This document shows, piece after piece, positions 45,549 through 54,975 of a stretch of 64,000 nt of DNA. The notes beneath the pieces are model-generated. The model did no database searches and had not been told where the DNA came from. It saw only the letters and a program-made list of their open reading frames with translations. The stretch comes from Whalleya microplaca. Lineage: Eukaryota > Ascomycota > Sordariomycetes > Xylariales > Xylariaceae. Within the stretch, counting starts at the first letter, position 1. Every line of letters starts with the position of its first letter. Where the stretch lies: the NCBI GenBank assembly GCA_022497155.1, contig MU385715.1, positions 682,001-746,000 of the forward strand, in the 5' to 3' direction. Position numbers and translations under genes: made by a program.

Positions 45549-48500
45549 TCAATACTGCACGACCTCAGCCGCCCACCACGCCAGCCTCAGCACATACCAC
45601 CCGACCAGCGCACCGAGCAGAACCCCCGCGCCCGCAGCCGCGAACACCGCGACGTCGCGCCAAGAGCTGCGCCTCCGGCGGCGGCGGCGCCAGAGCTCGC
45701 TGCGCTGGTCGAAGGCCGGCGCCGCCACGCGCCACCACGCGTACAGCAGGCCCAGGAACAGGAAGTAGAGCGCCTGGCAATGGCGCGCGAGCGTCGTGAC
45801 CGCGTCGTCGTCGTCACCACTACCATTTCTTTGCCCCTTATCGTCGTTTTTACCGCCGTGATCACTGGAAAGACCGCCGGTGTCTCCGTCGTCTCGGCCA
45901 CCGCTCAGCACCGTGACCGCCTCCGCCTTCCCCCGCCGCAGCGACGGCATCAGCTCCTCCGCCGTCTTCGTCTTCGTCACCGTCACCGTCACCGTCGGCG
46001 GGGGCCTGTCTGCCGGAAACCTGTCCACCCCGGCGACGGCCTTGTGCTCTGCTGCTGCTTCTGCTGTAGCTGTAACTGGGCTGCTGGGGCCGCGGGGGGG
46101 TTGATGCTGCTGCTGCTGGCGCGCCGCCCGCTTGCGCTTGACGATGGCCTTGGCGCGCGATCGCATCATGGCGATGCGCGCCGCTTCCTGCACCATGGCC
46201 TCCTTCTGCTTTGCCTGCTCCTCGGGCGAAAGGGATAGGCGCGGGGGAGGCGGAGGTGGAGGTGGGTGAGTTGGTTCTTCCTGGGGTTGGGGGGAGGGGT
46301 TTGGTGGTGATTGTGTCTGCTGTTTGGGTACGGGTATGGGTATAGGTATGGGAATGGGTCTTTTGATGCTGTCTTGCTGGTGGTGGTGATGCTGGTGTGA
46401 GCGCGGGTGTGGATGCGTCGGCTGGTGGACGACGTATGTTGGGTATCTTGGGGCTTGTGGTGTTGTCCCTGTCCCCTGTGGTTGCATACTCACGACCTCC
46501 TTCTTGATGACCTCCGCGGGTCTGAGCTTGGGCGGAGATGGTGGTGGCCGTGGTGGTTGAGGCGGCACATTCTCTATGGCCACCACTTCCGTCTGCTCTA
46601 CGACCACCGCCGGCTGCTGCACGACCACAGCCGGCTGCTCCCTGTCCCTGTGCATGTCCTCGTCCATGATACCCGACTTCGCATCCGCATTCACCAGTCC
46701 AAGATGGCACAGCAGCCTCGGCGTCGTCGGCGTCGAGACGCGCGTGGGCCTCCTCTCCTCTGGAGTAGTAGTCGTGGTGGTGGTGGTGGCATGGTGGGCC
46801 CACGTAATTTCGCTCTCGGCTGTCCCTGGGCACGGCGCGGATCTCAGCGACCCGCTCTGCGGCGGCGTGGTGGGGCGGGAAGACCCCGCCGTCGTCGAAG
46901 TGGCCCCTGGCGTCAGGGCTAACGCGATGCAGGATGCTGCTGACTCGCGTCGCGTCCAGGGTGTCGGGGTCGCTGGTGGATCCGGATCCGAAGCTGGAGC
47001 TGGAGCTGGAGCTGGATCTGGATCGTTGTTGATACTGCTGATGCTGCTGATGTTGTTGTTGTCGTCGTCGTCCATGGCGCCGTCGAGCTGGCCGATGATC
47101 CGAGGGGAGGCTGATTCCTCCCTCATCTGCAGCGGTGCCTCCGGCGGCGGCGGCGGCGGTGATGATGGCGGTTGCGGCACGACGTGGTAAACATGTTGCA
47201 CCTGCTGCTGCGCCTGCTGCAGGCTCGGCGGATCGGGGTCGGGGGGATCGGAGCCAGTAGTGGTGGTGGTGTGTATGGAGGCAAACTCGCTCTGGACGGC
47301 GTCGATGCGGCTGCGGATGTGGCGCAGCACGTGGCCCTCCCACTTGTTGAACATCTGGTCCCGGTGGTCGAGCAGCAGGACCTGCTGCTCGCTCTGCGAC
47401 GATGACCCCAGCGTGTCCCCCGACAGGTCGTTGCAGTGGTGGCTGGACTCGTTGCTGCTGCCCGGCGGGCTCTGGTAGTGGTACTCCGTCGCCGTCGCGT
47501 CTTCGGTGGTGGTCTGCGCGGTAGCCGGTTGGCTTGCGTCCAATCCGGGGGGTGTCAGGGGGCGTTTCCGAGTCCGCCGAGGCTTCGACGGGGATGAGAT
47601 CGCTGTAGCTTCGCTTGTGTATTGGTTGTGGTATTGGTTGTCCTCCCGCTGGTGGCCGGGGAGATTCATATCTGGTGTTACGACCATCATGCCCTCGTCT
47701 GCTACCTCTAGGTGATTTCTGTGGCGCGTTCTCAAGGGGAAACTGTCTGGTGTACCCGTCTGGTTGTCTCTTGTCGCGACCGACTCTGGAGATATGAGAT
47801 GGAGATGATAATCCGGGATCGACAGGTCGCCGAAATGGTCCGACATCGAGAGGTAGTCTCTGGAACTGGACATGAGGTTCGACTCTGTCGCTGGCGTTAT
47901 AGGCCCCGTAGTCTGATCCCCAGCCAGATCCCCCGGATCTGTTGCCCTTCGGCGGCGACTCCATAAAAAAGGCTTCTGAATCCTTTGGCTCCCCGGGCTC
48001 TTCTGGGTCTTGGTTCGCGTGGGACCTGGATCCTCGACTTCGGGTGGTACCACTGGGGGTTCGGTGCCAGTGTCTATAATTGGTAGATGCTGCTGCACCA
48101 CAGGGCGCTCGTTGGCAGTGTCTACAATTGGTATATGCTGCTGCACACCCGTCTCAGCTACGGAAGTATGGATGATAGTATCAGATGATCTGTTTAAACG
48201 ATGCTGATGTCTTTTAGGCAGTACGATCTCGGACTCATGATGTTCGACCAACTCCGACTGGTGTACCCGGGTCCCAGTGGAGTGTCGCGAAGGGCGGGAG
48301 AAATTAGGGATAGTTGTCGTGGCGGGCTCCTCGTGGTCTGGTACACAGTAGTCAGCATACGGTCCCGAAGACACTATACTGGAGTTCTCACTGCTTCCCA
48401 GCGCCACGCTGCTCAGGGACTGGGCAATCGGACTCAGGTTCGGCGAGGCGGCAGACGACCACTGCCGCTTGTGCTGGCTCCACTTCGCGTACTGCGCCTG

Positions 48501-49418
48501 CCGTCGGAGGTCTTCCTTGACGCGGTCGATCTTGATCAGCTTGGCCTGCTCCTTGTTCTTCTTGGCCTTGTCTTTCTCCTCCTCCTCCAGGCTTTGGATA
48601 TGCTCGTACTCCCGCCTCGCGGCCTTCTTCTTACGAGCCAGTCTAGCCAGCCTGCTGCGGGTGGAAGGCGTCGTTGTCCCCGAGCTCATCGTGTCCGTGG
48701 GTGTGAGGACCGGAAACTCCCCCGTGTACGGATCGGCCCCTTGCACGCCTAGCCAGTCTCCGCTATCTTTAAGATTTCGACGGTTCCTTCTGGCCTCCTC
48801 CTTCGACTTGAGCAGTTCTTGGACCTCGGCCCTATTCAGAACCTGCGACCTGCGAGCTAGCGCTTTCGGGGGCGGAGGCGGCGGTAGTGATGATTCGTGG
48901 TCTGATGTGCTCGGATTCTGCCCCTGTCCTCGGTACAATATGTCTCGGGGCAGGTTCTCGACGAACTTGGATTCCCCCTTTTGCGGACTCCAGGTCCAGA
49001 CCCGGCGATGGCTGGAATCTCCAGCCACGGTGACCGGCGTAGCTTGGCCCTGAGGCTTGTCTCTGGCTAGGTTCCAATCCCTCAGTTCGTTCGGGTTCAC
49101 CCCAGGCTCGGTATCCCTAGTTGCGTCCTTAGCGCGGCGCGTGCCTCCATGCTCGGAACGCCCGCTGGGGAGAATCCTGCTGAAGAAGCCGGCGATGGTC
49201 GACGCTCGCTTGTGGTACCGCGGCCTGGTGTTGGCCGTTAAGTCTCTCGATGAGCCACCCATTTTCCTCGATGACAGACGCCGGGTCAATGAATATCGTC
49301 TAGGAGGTATTATAGGCCAGTCCGGGCTCGGACCGACGGACGGCGATGATAATGATGACGAAGCGAGGTTCCCATCGTCTATAGAGGTCATACTGGTATT
49401 ATTATTATTATTAGACAT
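45549..49418 (-). CDS. Large low-complexity protein with C-terminal membrane segments, function unknown
   Basis: A single uninterrupted frame of 1289 residues. The N-terminal third has conserved-looking blocks: RRYSLTRRLSSRKM, RVWTWSPQKGESKFVENLPR, a charged coiled-coil region at about 190-330 (RLARLARKKKAARREYEHIQ) and LLDHRDQMFNKWEGHVLRHI near the middle. Most of the rest is proline-, threonine- and glutamine-rich, with runs such as SSPPPPPPE and IPIPIPIPVP and a second coiled-coil patch. The last about 80 residues contain two hydrophobic segments (YFLFLGLLYAWWRVAA and VAVFAAAGAGVLLGALVGW), separated by a run of arginines, so the protein is probably tail-anchored in a membrane. I do not recognise a family. 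Other frames are also open for long distances through the GC-rich part, including one of 700 codons; these appear to be compositional shadows. Confidence 0.8.
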   Translation of the reverse strand: MSNNNNNTSMTSIDDGNLASSSLSSPSVGPSPDWPIIPPRRYSLTRRLSSRKMGGSSRDLTANTRPRYHKRASTIAGFFSRILPSGRSEHGGTRRAKDATRDTEPGVNPNELRDWNLARDKPQGQATPVTVAGDSSHRRVWTWSPQKGESKFVENLPRDILYRGQGQNPSTSDHESSLPPPPPPKALARRSQVLNRAEVQELLKSKEEARRNRRNLKDSGDWLGVQGADPYTGEFPVLTPTDTMSSGTTTPSTRSRLARLARKKKAARREYEHIQSLEEEEKDKAKKNKEQAKLIKIDRVKEDLRRQAQYAKWSQHKRQWSSAASPNLSPIAQSLSSVALGSSENSSIVSSGPYADYCVPDHEEPATTTIPNFSRPSRHSTGTRVHQSELVEHHESEIVLPKRHQHRLNRSSDTIIHTSVAETGVQQHIPIVDTANERPVVQQHLPIIDTGTEPPVVPPEVEDPGPTRTKTQKSPGSQRIQKPFLWSRRRRATDPGDLAGDQTTGPITPATESNLMSSSRDYLSMSDHFGDLSIPDYHLHLISPESVATRDNQTGTPDSFPLRTRHRNHLEVADEGMMVVTPDMNLPGHQREDNQYHNQYTSEATAISSPSKPRRTRKRPLTPPGLDASQPATAQTTTEDATATEYHYQSPPGSSNESSHHCNDLSGDTLGSSSQSEQQVLLLDHRDQMFNKWEGHVLRHIRSRIDAVQSEFASIHTTTTTGSDPPDPDPPSLQQAQQQVQHVYHVVPQPPSSPPPPPPEAPLQMREESASPRIIGQLDGAMDDDDNNNISSISSINNDPDPAPAPAPASDPDPPATPTPWTRRESAASCIALALTPGATSTTAGSSRPTTPPQSGSLRSAPCPGTAESEITWAHHATTTTTTTTPEERRPTRVSTPTTPRLLCHLGLVNADAKSGIMDEDMHRDREQPAVVVQQPAVVVEQTEVVAIENVPPQPPRPPPSPPKLRPAEVIKKEVVSMQPQGTGTTPQAPRYPTYVVHQPTHPHPRSHQHHHHQQDSIKRPIPIPIPIPVPKQQTQSPPNPSPQPQEEPTHPPPPPPPPRLSLSPEEQAKQKEAMVQEAARIAMMRSRAKAIVKRKRAARQQQQHQPPRGPSSPVTATAEAAAEHKAVAGVDRFPADRPPPTVTVTVTKTKTAEELMPSLRRGKAEAVTVLSGGRDDGDTGGLSSDHGGKNDDKGQRNGSGDDDDAVTTLARHCQALYFLFLGLLYAWWRVAAPAFDQRSELWRRRRRRRSSWRDVAVFAAAGAGVLLGALVGWYVLRLAWWAAEVVQY

Positions 49419-49921
49419 TGGATATCGTGATTACCGTCCGAAGGGCATGAAAACATGAAACAGAACTAGCAACTAACGAAGAGCAAATCAATCTTTCCAA
49501 TTCTTTCCCGGGAAAGCAGACAACATTCAGCAAGCAGGTATGTACATGTAGCATCGGACTCAGACATTGGGGAAAGTGCGTCTAGAGCGCGATTTAGGTT
49601 GAAGGGACTGCGGGTTTAGACGACGTCTGATTGACTGGAATCAGAATAATTTAGGTTCTCTTGATCAACTCAAGGACCTCGTCACTCACTAGAGAGTTTG
49701 CGTTAATATTCAGGGCCTGAGCACACCACGTGTAACCACCAATACAATACAAAGCCCCAGTAACTCCCAAGGTGCCCAAGGTCCCTAAATACACACACCA
49801 TCATCTACATAAGCATACAAACGCCCGTGAATGCAAGGTTCCCCCATGGTAGAATCTAAACCCCTCCCCCCATTCTCGATTATGTAGCCGACAGTATAAA
49901 TAAGTGCCTGGAGGTTGTGTG
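49419..49921. other. Spacer between NUR1 3' end and the large gene's 5' end
   Basis: Likely promoter of the large minus-strand gene and 3' flank of NUR1. No gene is seen. Confidence 0.5.
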
Positions 49922-51547
49922 TTACCGCCACATGGAAGGATATCTCTCATAAGAAGGTTGAGGTCTTCCCCAGAGGTTGGATGGTTGTGAGTTCAGAGAC
50001 GGCGCAGTCCCTGTGCTCTTCCTAGGACTCTTTAAAGGACTGCTGCCGCGGTCTCCACGGCCACCTCCGTTATAACTCTGATATTGCTCGAGCTGAGCCA
50101 TTTCGTTATTATTGCGCGGTGATCTGAACTGAAGTTCGCCAAGACTAGTGGCCTTCTTCAGGGGTGAATTAGGGTGGTTATAAACTCCAAGGTAACCACC
50201 ATTGCCTTGGCCTTGGTTGGTAGTAGAAGTAGAAGCAGAAGCCATCACTCGAGATGAGCTCGGGTTCATGGATGTGGGAACGCCCGGCGTACTTCTCCGC
50301 GCCGTTTTAGCGGCAGAGGGACGGGTTCTCAGCTCGCTGTCAAAGACGTTAGAATATCTCGTAGACACAGGCGGAGTGAAAAGTCCGGAGTTCGCCACGT
50401 TGCCGGAACGAGATGAACTTGCGCTATCGGGATCAATATGTTTAATATAGTTCGGGTTTGGTCGCGTCTTAAAGCTGCGACGGAGCTGCACAGTCGGTGT
50501 GCCAACTTCCACGAATTCCTCCCCTCGCCCAGAGTCCTCATCATGCGATAACTGCGTCGCTGCGTCTCGGACGGTAGGATACAGTCGGGGGTGGACGAAT
50601 TTGGTGTCGTATTCATGCATGACCTCCTTCTGTATGATGGACGTGTCCTTGTTCTGCTGGGAGAACCTATCCTGAAACAACACCAGCTGCACTGACAGAA
50701 TAACCTGCAGTAAGATACAGTTGAACACGGTCACGCTCGGTCTCGGATCCCGAGCCGTGAGCGGGAGGAACATCATGTAGACGAGGATATGGCCCGGACT
50801 GAACAACGCGAAGATGCGCAGGGAGATGGGCAGCGGATCCCAGACCGAAATTTCCCAAACGTCCCGCGTGCTATCCGGATGCGCTCGTGACTCGGCGCTC
50901 TCACCAGTCATCACATCTGTCAGGAACCGCAGCGGCGACGACGAAACGGGCGACGACTGGACGCGGACGCGACGGGCGGAGGGTGTTTCGGGCACTTTCT
51001 CGACGTCCGCCTCGAACAGGCGGTAGTGGCGGGACCGGTACATGGTGTAGAAGGCATTGACGGCGGAGAAGCCGACGAGTGACCAGACCATGGCGGCGAC
51101 CTAGATTGCGTTGGAAGGTAAGTACAAGTCTAGCAACACAGCTTTCCTTTCCGTTGGTCGGTATGACATCCCATCCCCTCCCATCGAAGCGCGCACACAT
51201 GGACGGGGCAACAGCTTAAGCAAAGAAGACAGCATGAAAGAAATGCAGAAATGCAGAAAAAAGAAATTTAGATAATAAATAATAAAATAAAAACTCACGA
51301 AAAAGGTAGACCAGCCCGAGGTGACGCCGTCGTCGAAGACCGGGTCGGCGACGCGAGAGCCGCCACTATTGGCCCTCGCGAGCAGGAACACGAAGTTCAT
51401 GGCGACGCCGAGCTGGGTGCCGACGAGCCTGGAGTCCCAGTCGCGCGTCTCGATCTCCTCGGACAGCCACAGCAGGTGGTCCATGGGGTTCAGGTTGGCC
51501 TTGATGCGCTCGAGGAGCGGTCGCCGGCGGATCATGCGCGGCGGCAT
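49922..51547 (-). CDS. NUR1: Nuclear rim protein NUR1 (DUF2418 family)
   Basis: Two exons, 51299-51547 and 49922-51100, with a 198-bp intron, give 475 residues. The start at 51547 yields the family beginning RRRPLLERIKANLNPMDHLL followed by WLSEEIETRDWD. Membrane segments are visible at about 41-60, 84-105, and in the pair ISLRIFALFSPGHILVYM and VTVFNCILLQVILSVQLVLF. Between them are SARRVRVQSSPVSSSPLRFL and DVWEISVWDPLP, both diagnostic of the fungal DUF2418 group. The C-terminal half is disordered and serine-rich. NUR1 is an inner nuclear membrane protein which in yeast, with Heh1/Src1, tethers rDNA and silent chromatin to the nuclear periphery. It is divergent from VMA7 across about 650 bases. 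Confidence 0.92.
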
Positions 51548-52195
51548 CTTGGGCAAGTAAACCTGGGTATATATGGGTGTATCTATGTATACCGGGGCTC
51601 ACATGTGCGACGGCGATGCTGCGACCATTCCCTTTTGAAGCCGCCGGGTTGGGAGGATGGGCCGGCGTGCTGGTCGTGGCTGTTGTGTTAGTTGGTCAGT
51701 TCGTTGGTGGTGGTGGTGGTGGTGGTGATGGTGGTGAGAAGCGGCCGGCTTTGTTGACTTTCTCGGCTTAAAAACAGCTTGCTGGCCAGGCTGCCAGGCC
51801 GCTGGAAATTTTACTGGGTACCTTACCTATGGTTGCTATTGACCACCTGCAGGGCGCTATCGTCCACTATAAGGCGCTCGCGATAGCCCACTGCTGCCCG
51901 GGCTCGATTAGGGGGTACGTACCTGAGGAATGGCGGGGTTTCAGCTGCCTCGACCTGTACATAACTGATGCCCAGTGTACGGAGTACTGTACCTACACTG
52001 TAGAGCCGCTGCAGGCGGTCAAAGCTCAGGTAGCCAGCCGCATGCAATCACTTCCCACCTGTCTGTCTCAGCTGGCGTAGAAGTACATCCGTACCTCATC
52101 ATCGATAGCTCGACCTCTCCAGCTTCGACCACGATCCCGCACCGCATTCGGCTCATACCTCCCTCCCGCACAGCGCTGGTTTCGATCAGCTTAAG
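51548..52195. promoter_or_regulatory. Shared upstream region of NUR1 and VMA7
   Basis: About 650 bases separate divergent start codons. A (GGT)n-like tract lies at 51706-51735. Short frames here look fortuitous. Confidence 0.45.
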
Positions 52196-52819
52196 ATGGC
52201 GTCTCAGGCAGACTACAAGGACAGGCAGTTCCTCGCCGTGATCGGGGATGAGGTGCGCAGACGACACTTACCTACCTCTACCTGTCCATGCATGGCATAC
52301 ATATGTCTAGTTGCCCCAAGTTGACACCATGATGGTTAGGACTCAGTGACGGGCCTGTTACTGGCGGGCATCGGTGTAAGCCCTGGTCCCTCAAAGCTTC
52401 GATTGACGATCGAAGGAAAGTTGGTTAACGAGTGAGGCTCTGCTAGCACGTCACGAACCCGCCGGACTCGCAGAAGAACTTCCTCGTCGTCGACAACAAG
52501 ACCGACACCCCGGCCATAGAGGCCGCCTTCGACTCGTTTACCACGCAGCGCAAGGACATCGGGATCGTGCTGATCAACCAGCATGTCAGTAATTACTAGG
52601 GCTCCATCCAGGGGAATAACGGACTAGGGCTGAATGAATCCGTTTGTTTGTTTGTTTGCTGACCGGATTTCTATCTAGGTCGCCGACAAGATCAGATATC
52701 GCATCGATACCTACACGGCCGCCTTCCCTACCGTCCTCGAGATCCCCAGCAAAGAACACCCTTACGACCCCGAGAAGGACAGTGTGTTGAGGAGGGTGAG
52801 ACGTTTGTTTGGAGAGTAA
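52196..52819 (+). CDS. VMA7: V-type proton ATPase subunit F
   Basis: Four exons, 52196-52252, 52340-52375, 52447-52584 and 52679-52819, give 123 residues, the normal length for this subunit. Conserved stretches are [29 protein letters not shown], the [15 protein letters not shown] strand-helix and [20 protein letters not shown]. Subunit F is a small Rossmann-like protein in the central stalk of the V1 sector; it couples V1 ATP hydrolysis to rotation of the Vo ring that acidifies vacuoles and Golgi. The second exon is only 36 bases. An internal donor GTGTAA three bases earlier would break the frame, so GTAAGC at 52376 is used. The gene is convergent with NPC2. Confidence 0.95.
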
Positions 52820-53292
52820 TCATACATCGAATATGAATTAGCTTGCATGTCACTGTTATACATACAGAAGGTTACAGAAGATTCAAACACCAGAGAGCCC
52901 CTCGTGTGTTAGAGCCCGGAGGCCATAGGCCATAGGCCATAAGCCAAGTTTAGCAGAAGAGTCAAAAACAGCCCTTGTAGTGGTATCATTATGGAATGCG
53001 AACGCGAAACGCGCAAAAACTGATGCTAACCCTTGTGAAAACGTGCCTTCACAAATATGCGCTATCAAAACATCTCGAGACAACTTTCGGTGACAAGATC
53101 AAAAATACGTAGTGTCAACACCAATCCGTACAAATACAGACGAGGTAGAAAAAATGCCCCTTGCGTCCGTCAAAAAATGAGTGCCATGCATTTGTGTCGT
53201 CCCTGTGAAACCCATGCCTCGTCATCTCGCATTGCCAATCTCGATCAACAATCCATTCTTGAATGGCCTTCCATTCTTCTTCGTTCCCCCTT
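52820..53292. other. Convergent 3' flanks of VMA7 and NPC2
   Basis: No gene is seen. A short tandem repeat of CATAGGC units (GGCCATAGGCCATAGGCCATAA) lies near 52920-52943. Confidence 0.5.
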
Positions 53293-54070
53293 CTACAGCT
53301 CGCTGACGGACTCCTTCGAGCCGCCGAACTTGACGGTAGCCTGGAGGCAGGTGATGGGCTTCTCGTCGTGGTTGATGACCTCGGCGTAGACGTTGTAGGT
53401 TCCCTGCAGTGATCGTGCCATGTCAGTAAACGTGTGCTACGTAGTGCACTAGATAGACAGGACGGAAATTACGTACGGGCGGGACCTCCTTGGGGATCTC
53501 GACGGACTTCGTGATGGACAGCACGCCCTTCTCGATGGGGCACTCGAGGTCGACGTTCTCGATCTGCTCGCACAGGTCGGCCTTGGTGCTGATGAGGCGG
53601 ATGAGCCCGTACTTGACGACCAGGTTGACGTAGGCGTCCTTCTTGATCGGCTCGAACACCGTGCCCGTGGCTCGGATGACCAGCTCGGCACCGCTGTAAA
53701 CAACAAACAGGTTAGCATCAGCATCCTTATCTATCCATCCATCCATCCATCCATCCATCCATCCATCCATCCCACCCCCGTATACACATAGAGTAAGTGT
53801 TTCAAGAGCCATCCTCTAGGATGCTGATGATGAGGGGGAGAATGATGTGGTGCTGGAGGTAACGTACGACTCGGGGGGGTTGGGCAGCAGGTCGACGCTC
53901 TCGATCTTCACGATGTCGTTGCTGTGGTCGGTGTCGCAGAACTCGAGCGGCGAGTCGCCGGGCACCTTCTGAGCGTCGTCGACGATGACTTCCTGCGAGC
54001 TACCAAACCAGCCAGTGGCCGAGGCAACGCTAGCGGACAGTGCCGCTACGCAGGCGGTAGACAGCCTCAT
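53293..54070 (-). CDS. NPC2: NPC2-like ML-domain phosphatidylglycerol/phosphatidylinositol transfer protein
   Basis: Three exons, 53868-54070, 53477-53693 and 53293-53403, give 176 residues. A signal peptide (MRLSTACVAALSASVASATG) is followed by a propeptide-like segment and the ML beta-sandwich. Expected disulphide cysteines are in LEFCDTDHS, ADLCEQI, LECPIEKG and ITCLQAT, and the strands KIESVDLLPNPP, GAELVIRATG and YNVYAEVINHDEKP fit fungal NPC2. These soluble vacuolar or secreted proteins bind sterols and phospholipids in a hydrophobic pocket; in fungi they are annotated as PG/PI transfer proteins. The first intron contains a CATC microsatellite. Confidence 0.94.
53733..53771. repeat. (CATC) microsatellite in NPC2 intron 1
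   Basis: Nearly ten perfect CATC/CCAT tetranucleotide units lie inside the 174-bp intron (53694-53867) of the NPC2 gene. Length variation here would change intron size but not the protein. Confidence 0.95.
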
Positions 54071-54975
54071 GGCGATTTGGATGGAAAGGGTAAGATGGGG
54101 AAAATGGGATCCGATCCAGACTATGCAGGATCGTCAGTCAGTACTGGTAGGACGGAACTGACGTGAATGATCAAACGGTTATTGGGGGGGGGGGGGGGGG
54201 AGAAGGTAGAAAGAGAGGGCGTTCAACAGAAAGAGGGAGCGAAGATATGAGAGCGATGGCGCTAGAGCCACCAGCTCTATGTAGGTAGGCGGTACCTCCC
54301 TCAATAGGTTGGGGGTGGGCACGGTGGGACGTCATGAGACGGGACACGGCCCCTTTTCATTGGTCGAGCCGCCCCAGCCTTGTCCGTTTCCAGGCGGTGT
54401 TGCTACAGTACTGTAACCGATACAGGAGCACGAGCCTACCGTCCATCATTACCTAAGTATCTCCCTAAGTACCTACTTAGATATTCAATCAAAGCTCAGC
54501 ACAATTTACTGTTTATATATACACTTGCAAAGATTATAAAGTTTAATTTGAACTTTCCTGTATCATATCATGAAGGCCATCATTAGGGTTGATTAAAATT
54601 GACAAAGTAGGTAAGAATGAATAGCTTCCTTCCTTTTCAGTCGGACGGGTATAAGACGTCAGTACGCGGTACTCCTGCAATAATATCCATCATCATCACC
54701 AACAAACTCCACCCACCACCACTCTTTCTCTCTCCCTCTCTCTCTCTCTCTCCTAAACGAACAAAAAACACAACAATTTTGTTCAGCGAATATCTTTGAA
54801 GCCGGCCGTGAATCAACAGAAACTCCCGAGCATCTGATGAATAGAACGAAGCCCAGGACCTGAATCATATTATTCTGCTTCTCATATCCATTCTCGGAGG
54901 CCGTGCTCATAATAGCCTGCCTGCCTTCCTTGAGTGAGGCTAAAACCAAAAAAATAAAGCTCACGGGTATCTCAT
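54071..54975. other. NPC2 upstream region and flank of the 7TM channel gene
   Basis: A run of 17 G residues lies at 54184-54200, about 115 bases upstream of the NPC2 start, and a CT-rich tract at 54724-54753. No gene is seen. Confidence 0.5.

Noticed and set aside
20627..54200. Short microsatellites and homopolymers (GATT at 20627, poly-T at 33676, poly-G at 54184) as possible CRISPR or origin structures
   Set aside because: They are simple sequence tracts with no spacer-repeat organisation, and the genome is eukaryotic.
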